DNA from: Treponema sp.
GTDB taxonomy: Bacteria > Spirochaetota > Spirochaetia > Treponematales > Breznakiellaceae
Direction: 5' to 3'
Length of the DNA: 18,398 bases
Assembly: GCA_031275535.1 (NCBI GenBank)
Contig: JAISOR010000117.1
Span: 1-18,398 of the forward strand
The first letter of the stretch is position 1. Every line of letters starts with the position of its first letter. This document shows, piece by piece, positions 13,767-18,398 of this stretch. Both the position numbers and the translations under genes were made by a program. The notes under the pieces were generated by a model. The model was not told the origin of the DNA. It saw nothing but the letters and a program-made list of their open reading frames with translations, and made no database searches.

Positions 13767-14862
13767 GTTTGGACGGGCGAATTTCTTTCTCGTGGCCTTT
13801 ATTTCCCTGGTATTGGCCGGGGCGGTGCTTAAAACAACCACGCCGGTGGTACTGCCCTTTACCATAGCCCTGCTTTTGGCCTTTGTGATGGAACCCATGG
13901 TACGGTTTTTGCAGCAACGGCATATACCGCGGATCTTTTCTATCCTTCTGGCCATAGCCATAATTGTAGCGGGTCTATACCTTCTTGGGATGGTCCTCTT
14001 TTCATCGGGCCGGACCATTCTTTCCCTCTACCCTAAGTATGAAAGCAGGCTGACCGAAATTTATATCTGGGTCGCCGATTTTTTTGAACTTTCCTATGAC
14101 GAACAGCTTGGTTTTATAGAGAACCTCTGGGGGCAATTGGGGGTCAGGACCAGGATTCGGAATATCACCTTTTCTCTTTCCAATTCCTTTCTTGTTTTTC
14201 TTGGGCACGCCTTTATGGTGGTCTTGTTTGTGGCCTTTTTACTGGCCGAGGCGGCCCTTGTTAAGGAAAAGATCGATCTTGCCTTTGAGAATAAACGCTC
14301 GGGGCAGATCAAAAAAATCAGCGCCGATGTGATTCGCCAAATTAGCCGGTACCTTTCGGCAAAATTTTTTATCTCCCTGGCCACCGGTGTGGTGGTCGCC
14401 GTGGGCCTCCGTTTGGCGGGACTTGAGTTTGCCATTGTATGGGGGGTTATCCAATTCATTCTGAATTTTATCCCCAATATCGGGAGCATCGCCGCGGGGG
14501 TGGGGGCCTCTCTTTTTGCCCTGCTCCAATTCTGGCCCGAACCGGGGCCCATCATCGCGGTTATCCTGATCATGCTGGGGGCGAATATCATTATCGGCAA
14601 TGTGCTGGAACCCAAGATCATGGGGGATAACCTGGGACTTTCCCCCATTGTGGTACTCATGTCCCTGACCCTCTGGAGCTGGCTCTGGGGTTTTGCGGGG
14701 ATGATCCTGGCGGTCCCCATGACGGTGATCATAAAAATACTATGCGAAAACATCCCTATCCTTGAACCCCTGTCCGTCATGTTAGGCTCCCATAAGTCAC
14801 TGGCCCTTAAAAAGACGGAAGCGGAAGAGACGGGCAGGGAAATTACCGAAGCTGGCCCCTAG
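13741..14862 (+). CDS. AI-2E family transporter (TqsA/PerM-like permease)
   Basis: 373 residues from the ATG at 13741. A TTG at 13720 and an ATG at 13732 are in frame, and none of the three has a good ribosome binding site. The protein is an integral membrane protein with about seven to eight hydrophobic segments. They include the N-terminal pair (NFFLVAFISLVLAGAV, PFTIALLLAFVME), SILLAIAIIVAGLYLLGMVL, the HAFMVVLFVAFLLAE segment, and a C-terminal cluster. Family marks are P-F-x-x-A-x-x-x-A-x-x-x-x-P near the start, QFILNFIPNIGSIAAGVGA, and NVLEPKIMGDNLGLSPIVVL. Members export autoinducer-2 or other small solutes, or act as ion antiporters, so the substrate cannot be assigned. The gene stands alone between the structured cassette and a hairpin shared with glyA. 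Confidence 0.9.
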   Translation: MKDQFNNFKFGRANFFLVAFISLVLAGAVLKTTTPVVLPFTIALLLAFVMEPMVRFLQQRHIPRIFSILLAIAIIVAGLYLLGMVLFSSGRTILSLYPKYESRLTEIYIWVADFFELSYDEQLGFIENLWGQLGVRTRIRNITFSLSNSFLVFLGHAFMVVLFVAFLLAEAALVKEKIDLAFENKRSGQIKKISADVIRQISRYLSAKFFISLATGVVVAVGLRLAGLEFAIVWGVIQFILNFIPNIGSIAAGVGASLFALLQFWPEPGPIIAVILIMLGANIIIGNVLEPKIMGDNLGLSPIVVLMSLTLWSWLWGFAGMILAVPMTVIIKILCENIPILEPLSVMLGSHKSLALKKTEAEETGREITEAGP

Positions 14863-14881
14863 CAGCATGTACGGGGTCCGG

Positions 14882-14950
14882 TTTATACAAACTATAGAGG
14901 CTTTCCCAAAACTTCAGTTTTTGGGAAAGCTTCCTTGGATTTATACAAAC
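14882..14950. repeat. TTTATACAAAC direct repeat flanking the terminator
   Basis: An 11-bp identical word occurs at 14882-14892 and 14940-14950, bracketing the terminator hairpin. The second copy contains the glyA stop codon. The 9-base core TTTATACAA also occurs in intergenic DNA at 13327-13335 and 1748-1756. Confidence 0.6.
14900..14930. terminator. bidirectional terminator between the permease gene and glyA
   Basis: GCTTTCCCAAAA (14900-14911) pairs with TTTTGGGAAAGC (14919-14930), a perfect 12-bp stem with a 7-nt loop in the convergent gap. A/T bases within the stem give T-runs on both strands. There is no long T-tract outside. Confidence 0.7.
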
Positions 14951-16464
14951 GCCTTTTTGAGCAGGTCCAGGTCCAGCTCGGGGTAAACCGGGAAGCGGGA
15001 GAGGAGTTTCTCCACCCGGGCAAGCGCTTCGGCCTTGGCCTTCTCTTCAATCACATATTTGGCCTTGCTTTTTTTGGCCGGGTCCTTGGCATCCGCCGCG
15101 GGAACCGTAGCCTTAAGGACCAGGGCAATGACGGCCCCCAGCTCTTCCATCTCCGCCTTGCCCATGCCCAGGGTGGTAACCGCGGCGGCGCCGATCCGCA
15201 GGCCGGAGGTATACCAGGGCCCGTTGGGATCAAAGGGAAGGCTGTTCCGGTTAACGGTGATATGGCACTCGTGGAGGGCGCTTTCCGCCTGGCGGCCGGT
15301 GATGGCCCCCCCCGCACCTTGCAGGTTTCGGACATTGACCAGAAAGAGGTGATTATCGGAGCCGCCGGTAAGAACATCCAGGCCGTTTTTCATACACGCC
15401 GCGGCCAGGGCCTGGGTGTTTTCCACGATCCGCGCCGCGTATTGGCGGAACTCCGGCTGTCCGGCCTCCCGAAAGGCTACGGCCTTGGCGGCGATGACGT
15501 GGGGCAGGGGCCCCCCCATGGTAAGGGGGCAGCCCTTGTCCAGGGCCTCGGCAAATTCCATGGTAGACAGGACCAGCCCCGCCCGGGGCCCCCGGAGAGT
15601 CTTATGGGTGGTACTGGTAACCACCTGGGCGTGGGGGATGGGGTCATAGTCCCCGGTAAAGACCTTTCCCGCCACCAGTCCGGCAAAATGGGCCATATCC
15701 ACCATAAGAACCGCCCCGGCCTTGTCCGCGATTTCCCGCATCCGTTTAAAATTGATCTTCCGGGGATAGGCGGAATACCCCGCCAGCAGGATCAGGGGTT
15801 TTAGGTCCAGGGCTTCTTTTTCAATGGCGTCATAATCCAGAACGCCGGTTTCTTTGGAAACCGTGTATCCGTATACGTCAAACATCCGGGAAGAAACATT
15901 GTAGCGGTAACCGTGGGTCAGGTGCCCGCCGGAATAGTAGTCCAGGCCCAAAAGCCGCTGATTCCCCAGCCTGGCCTTGAGTTCCTTCCACTGGGCGTCG
16001 GAGAGTTTATAGAGGTTGGTCTCACCGTATTCAGCCAGGATGGGGTTCTCGACCCTGGTACTCAGGATGGCCCAATAGGCCAGAAGATTGGCGTCCGCCC
16101 CGCAGTGGGGCTGCACATTGGCGTATTCCGCGCCAAAGACCTTGCGGGCCTCTTCGGCGGCCAGGGCTTCAATGGCGTCCACATTTTCGTTTCCCGCATA
16201 AAAACGGTGGTTCGGCATACCCTCGGCGTATTTATCGGTCAACAGGTTCCCCATGGCAAGCTGCACCGCCAGGGAACAGTAGTTTTCACTGGCAATAAGC
16301 TTGACCCGGCGGCGCTGATTCTCCAACTCCCTGACGATGGAAGCGGCGATCTCCGGGACAACCGCGGCGGTTTCCTGGAGGTTACAAAGGTAGGCTAAAA
16401 GACCGGTATTCACCTTATCGGCGTCAACGGCGGCGAGGTATGCGGCAACAGGACTCTGATTCAT
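14941..16464 (-). CDS. glyA: serine hydroxymethyltransferase, long spirochaete-type form
   Basis: 507 residues from the ATG at 16464, with TTGGAG 7 nt upstream. The PLP-dependent enzyme interconverts serine plus tetrahydrofolate with glycine plus methylene-tetrahydrofolate in the cytoplasm. VKLIASENYCS, LTDKYAEGMPNHRFYAG, GGHLTHG, VLMVDMAHFAGL (Asp256 for the PLP pyridine nitrogen) and STTHKTLRGPR (Lys288, the Schiff-base lysine) are all present. It is about 90 residues longer than the roughly 417-residue E. coli enzyme. The extra parts are an N-terminal arm, an insertion of about 30 residues before GGHLTHG (around 135-175), and a Lys/Ala-rich segment near 430-460. The cofactor loop reads NVQPHCGADAN, where the E. 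coli type has NVQPHSGSQAN. Single-gene transcription unit. Confidence 0.93.
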   Translation of the reverse strand: MNQSPVAAYLAAVDADKVNTGLLAYLCNLQETAAVVPEIAASIVRELENQRRRVKLIASENYCSLAVQLAMGNLLTDKYAEGMPNHRFYAGNENVDAIEALAAEEARKVFGAEYANVQPHCGADANLLAYWAILSTRVENPILAEYGETNLYKLSDAQWKELKARLGNQRLLGLDYYSGGHLTHGYRYNVSSRMFDVYGYTVSKETGVLDYDAIEKEALDLKPLILLAGYSAYPRKINFKRMREIADKAGAVLMVDMAHFAGLVAGKVFTGDYDPIPHAQVVTSTTHKTLRGPRAGLVLSTMEFAEALDKGCPLTMGGPLPHVIAAKAVAFREAGQPEFRQYAARIVENTQALAAACMKNGLDVLTGGSDNHLFLVNVRNLQGAGGAITGRQAESALHECHITVNRNSLPFDPNGPWYTSGLRIGAAAVTTLGMGKAEMEELGAVIALVLKATVPAADAKDPAKKSKAKYVIEEKAKAEALARVEKLLSRFPVYPELDLDLLKKAFV

Positions 16465-16501
16465 GGGAAACTCCAACAATGTATTGAGATATGGTTTCCC
16501 C

Positions 16502-16531
16502 AGCATAGCCTGATAAGCCGCAGCGCTTCAA
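16502..16531 (-). promoter_or_regulatory. candidate glyA promoter
   Basis: On the minus strand, TTGAAG (16531-16526) is followed after 18 bp by TATGCT (16507-16502), each matching consensus at 4 of 6. The position gives a leader of about 30 nt to the ATG at 16464. Confidence 0.3.
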
Positions 16532-16621
16532 TAGGCCGCCGGAAACACAGGGCAAAAGCGTTTTTCCCTTAACATTAAAGCATCCTGCATAATAACCCCC
16601 TTATATAAGCAGGAGGCGCTT

Positions 16622-17629
16622 ATGAAACGTATTCAATTTGCGTATGATGATGACATTCCCGATATTTGCCAGGATGCCGTGTTTAAGGCCCTGATGACCA
16701 AAGAAACTCCCCCTTCCAGGGGTGCCCGGGACCGCCTGCTTTCCGCCATCCTTGACCGGCCCGTCAAGGTCATGAACATTAACCCCAATGAACCGCCCAT
16801 CAGCGGTATCCAGGACCGCCAGATCCGCTTCGATCTCAATCTCCGCCTGGCCGATGGAGAACTGGTCAATGCGGAAATGACCAAGGACCCCACCCCCGAC
16901 GAGGTCCTCAGGATGGAGTATTATGCCGCCCGGCTCCACACAGGGCAGGAGATCCGCGGCACGCTTTTGGATTACCGGGACCTCAAGAAGACCTGGCAAA
17001 TATCACTATTGTCCAACCGGAACCTGTTTCCCGATGAAGCGCTGATCCACCGGTTTACCTACTATGACCGGAAGCATGACATAGAATTGGGTGGACGGAC
17101 GGAGATAGTTACGGTAGAATTGAAGAAGGCGGATGCGGCGGTGGAAAGACGGGGCCTGGCGGCGGTGTGCAGCGCGGAACTGTGGTCTTATTTTTTCCGG
17201 CACCTGAAGGACAAGAACAAACGGCATATCATAAACGAGATCCTGGCGATGGAGGAGGGAATAGCGATGGCCGGAGAAGTGGTACAGGGATTTACGAAGC
17301 ATGAACTGGAATTGTTTCACCAGATCAGCAAAGACAAATGGCAGATAGACATGCAAAGACGGTTTAACTACGCCCGGGAAGAAGCCCGGGAGACAGGCTT
17401 AAAAGAGGGTCGGGAGGCGGGCTTAAAAGAGGGCCTGGAAGAGGGTTTGAAAGAGGGTTTGAAAGAGGGCCTGGAAACAGGCTTGGAAGCGGGTCGGGCA
17501 GAAGGCTTGGCAGAAGGCCGGGCGGAGACGGTAAAAATGATGCGAAAACATGGCATGAGCCCGGAACAGATAGCCGAAACCCTGGAACTGCCGCCGGATA
17601 TCGTTTCCGGTTATTTGAAGGCTGACTAG
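16622..17629 (+). CDS. Rpn-like PD-(D/E)XK nuclease/transposase family protein
   Basis: 335 residues, with AGGAGG 5 nt before the ATG. A weak TTAACA-15 bp-TAATAA (16569-16595) may be the promoter. The N-terminal PD-(D/E)XK fold shows DAVFKALM (18-25), DRQIRFDLNLRLADGELVNA with Asp71, and AEMT with Glu85. HTGQEIRGTLLDYRDLKK-type residues follow. The family normally has Glu-x-Gln at the active site, and here Gln is replaced by Thr87. Residues 259-302 are eleven 4-residue units of the GLKE type. The tail (MMRKHGMSPEQIAETLELPP) looks like a small helix-turn-helix. Relatives (RpnA-E, 'PD-(D/E)XK nuclease family transposase') are DNA endonucleases that promote RecA-independent recombination and are scattered as multicopy genes. 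The stop codon lies inside repeat element copy B. Confidence 0.82.
   Translation: MKRIQFAYDDDIPDICQDAVFKALMTKETPPSRGARDRLLSAILDRPVKVMNINPNEPPISGIQDRQIRFDLNLRLADGELVNAEMTKDPTPDEVLRMEYYAARLHTGQEIRGTLLDYRDLKKTWQISLLSNRNLFPDEALIHRFTYYDRKHDIELGGRTEIVTVELKKADAAVERRGLAAVCSAELWSYFFRHLKDKNKRHIINEILAMEEGIAMAGEVVQGFTKHELELFHQISKDKWQIDMQRRFNYAREEARETGLKEGREAGLKEGLEEGLKEGLKEGLETGLEAGRAEGLAEGRAETVKMMRKHGMSPEQIAETLELPPDIVSGYLKAD
17396..17527 (+). repeat. 12-bp tandem repeat array encoding GLKE units
   Basis: Eleven in-frame 12-bp units encode G-[LR]-[KEA]-[EAT] quartets. Two adjacent units at about 17444-17467 are nearly identical, which suggests recent slippage. Copy number is likely to vary between strains. 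Confidence 0.8.
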
Positions 17630-17721
17630 GAGCCTGTTGTACTTGTAGGTTTTTACGGTTTTTTCGTTGAAAAAATCCGTAAAAACCACGATTATTGGGC
17701 ATCCTGCGAACCTTCGGTTCG
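17626..17721. repeat. hairpin-rich repeat element, copy B (left part)
   Basis: It shares CTAGGAGCCTGTTG (17626-17639), ACTTGT, CGATTATTGGGC (17689-17700) and the CGAACC-TTC-GGTTCG hairpin (17707-17721) with copy A at 1625. The hairpin between these blocks is different in sequence: GGTTTTTACGG (17648-17658) with 17677-17687, plus TTTTTTC/GAAAAAA inside, yet perfectly paired. The right half of copy A (GAAA-loop hairpin and closing inverted repeat) is missing. The first bases overlap the stop codon of the Rpn-like gene. Confidence 0.8.
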
Positions 17722-17760
17722 ACGGAGCTTTTTTGAAACTATTACTCACGCATGGAGTCG

Positions 17761-17797
17761 CCAGGCGCCGGGAAAAGGCGCCTGGTACCGTTTTTTT
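17761..17797 (+). terminator. intrinsic terminator after the Rpn-like gene
   Basis: CCAGGCGCC (17761-17769) pairs perfectly with GGCGCCTGG (17777-17785), followed after 5 nt by seven T (17791-17797). The T-run is on the plus strand, so it ends transcription from the Rpn-like gene. Read from the other side, the stem follows the metal-binding protein gene but lacks a T-tract. Confidence 0.75.
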
Positions 17798-18398
17798 AAT
17801 AGAGGGCTTCTTTTAGGTTTTGTACGTTTTGAGACATCAGGTCATAGTAATTTGTCCCCCGGTCAAAATCCCTTTTGGAAATATTGTGGACCGCATGGAG
17901 CAGCATTTTTTTGGCCCCCGTTTCCTCGCAGATGGTATCGGTGATTTTTTCATTGGAAAGCTCTATATGGAAAACCACGGGGATATTTTCGGCCCGGACC
18001 TTATCAACCAGAAAAGCTATAGTCGCGGCGCTGCATTCGGTCTCGGTGGAACAGCCGGGGAAGGCGGCAAAGTAACTAAGGCCGTAGGCGTCGGCAAAAT
18101 ACCGGAAGGGGAAACGGTCGCCGAAAATAAAGGTCTTCCGCTTCGCGCCGCTTATCATATTCTGAAAAGAAGCGTCCAACTCCGTCAACTTCGCCAGATA
18201 GGCCGCTGTGTTTTGTTCATACGCCGCCGCATTGGGGGCGTCCCGCTGTTTAAGAACCTCGGCGATTTTTTGTACGATAAGTTTCGCGTTCCGCGGGGAA
18301 GTCCAGACATGCTCGTCGTATTCCGCCTCCTCTTCATGATCGTGGCCTATCATCTCCGCCACGAGTTCACTTTTTGTAAGAGCGGCGGAGTAATAGGT
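17796..18398 (-). CDS. ZnuA-like metal ABC transporter substrate-binding protein, C-terminal part
   Basis: The frame is open to the right edge (first codons read TYYSAALTKSEL), 200 codons plus stop, so the N-terminus and any signal peptide lie outside. An internal GTG at 18362 is not the true start. A short His/acidic loop (GHDHEEEAEYDEH) leads into DEHVWTSPRNAK, the conserved H-x-W-x-S-P metal-site segment of ZnuA/TroA-type cluster A-1 proteins. Then come TFIFGDRFPFRYFADAYGL, AAFPGCSTETECS, VVFHIELSNEKITDTICEE and GAKKMLLHAVHNIS. The usual FHD..GYF histidine is replaced by FGDRFPF, marking a distinct subfamily. The expected role is to capture Zn or Mn in the periplasm or at the membrane and pass it to an ABC permease, whose genes are not in the window. 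Confidence 0.85.
   Translation of the reverse strand, partial: TYYSAALTKSELVAEMIGHDHEEEAEYDEHVWTSPRNAKLIVQKIAEVLKQRDAPNAAAYEQNTAAYLAKLTELDASFQNMISGAKRKTFIFGDRFPFRYFADAYGLSYFAAFPGCSTETECSAATIAFLVDKVRAENIPVVFHIELSNEKITDTICEETGAKKMLLHAVHNISKRDFDRGTNYYDLMSQNVQNLKEALY

Noticed and set aside
14935..15804. 289-codon plus-strand frame opposite glyA
   Set aside because: Lies fully over the conserved C-terminal half of GlyA and shows no protein family features.
17396..17527. CRISPR-like array
   Set aside because: The units are contiguous 12-bp codon repeats inside an open frame, with no spacers.

Overview
The window looks like chromosomal DNA from a moderately GC-rich spirochaete, most plausibly a Treponema of the termite-gut or oral kind. 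This is inference. It rests on the long (about 507-residue) serine hydroxymethyltransferase, the Cys-lipidated repeat protein paired with a LysM protein, the PD-(D/E)XK 'Rpn' protein with a GLKE-repeat tail, and the toxin/antitoxin type. No rRNA, tRNA, CRISPR array or complete insertion sequence was found.

Layout. 1-1610 (-): a cytidylate-kinase-like/BON protein followed 25 bp later by an M32 carboxypeptidase that runs off the left edge. 1625-2234: gene-free DNA holding a 161-bp hairpin-rich repeat element and a 254-bp nested inverted repeat. 2261-2795 (-): a small toxin/antitoxin pair. 2872-3423 (+): a Nudix hydrolase that overlaps, tail to tail, a lipoprotein/LysM pair (3405-5458, -). 5672-5905 (+): a PC4/YdbC-like ssDNA-binding protein. 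5963-13304 (-): a tightly overlapping addB-addA-patatin operon for double-strand-break repair. 13305-13740: a gene-free region with several RNA-like structures between near-identical direct repeats. 13741-14862 (+): an AI-2E family permease, convergent with glyA (14941-16464, -) across a strong hairpin. 16622-17629 (+): the Rpn-like protein, whose stop codon lies inside a second copy of the 1625 repeat element. 17796-18398 (-): the C-terminal part of a ZnuA-like metal-binding protein cut by the right edge.

The genes are mostly housekeeping: DNA repair (AddAB, possibly with the PC4-like protein), one-carbon metabolism (GlyA), nucleotide clean-up (Nudix, cytidylate-kinase-like), peptide turnover (M32), cell envelope (lipoprotein, LysM) and metal uptake. 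The unusual content is in the intergenic DNA. There is a dispersed element whose first hairpin differs in sequence between two copies but stays perfectly paired. There is a large three-way-junction palindrome just downstream of the toxin/antitoxin pair. There is also a cassette flanked by 18-nt direct repeats with an extended -10 promoter, a 17-bp perfect stem and a terminator-like hairpin, which I read as a candidate small-RNA locus.
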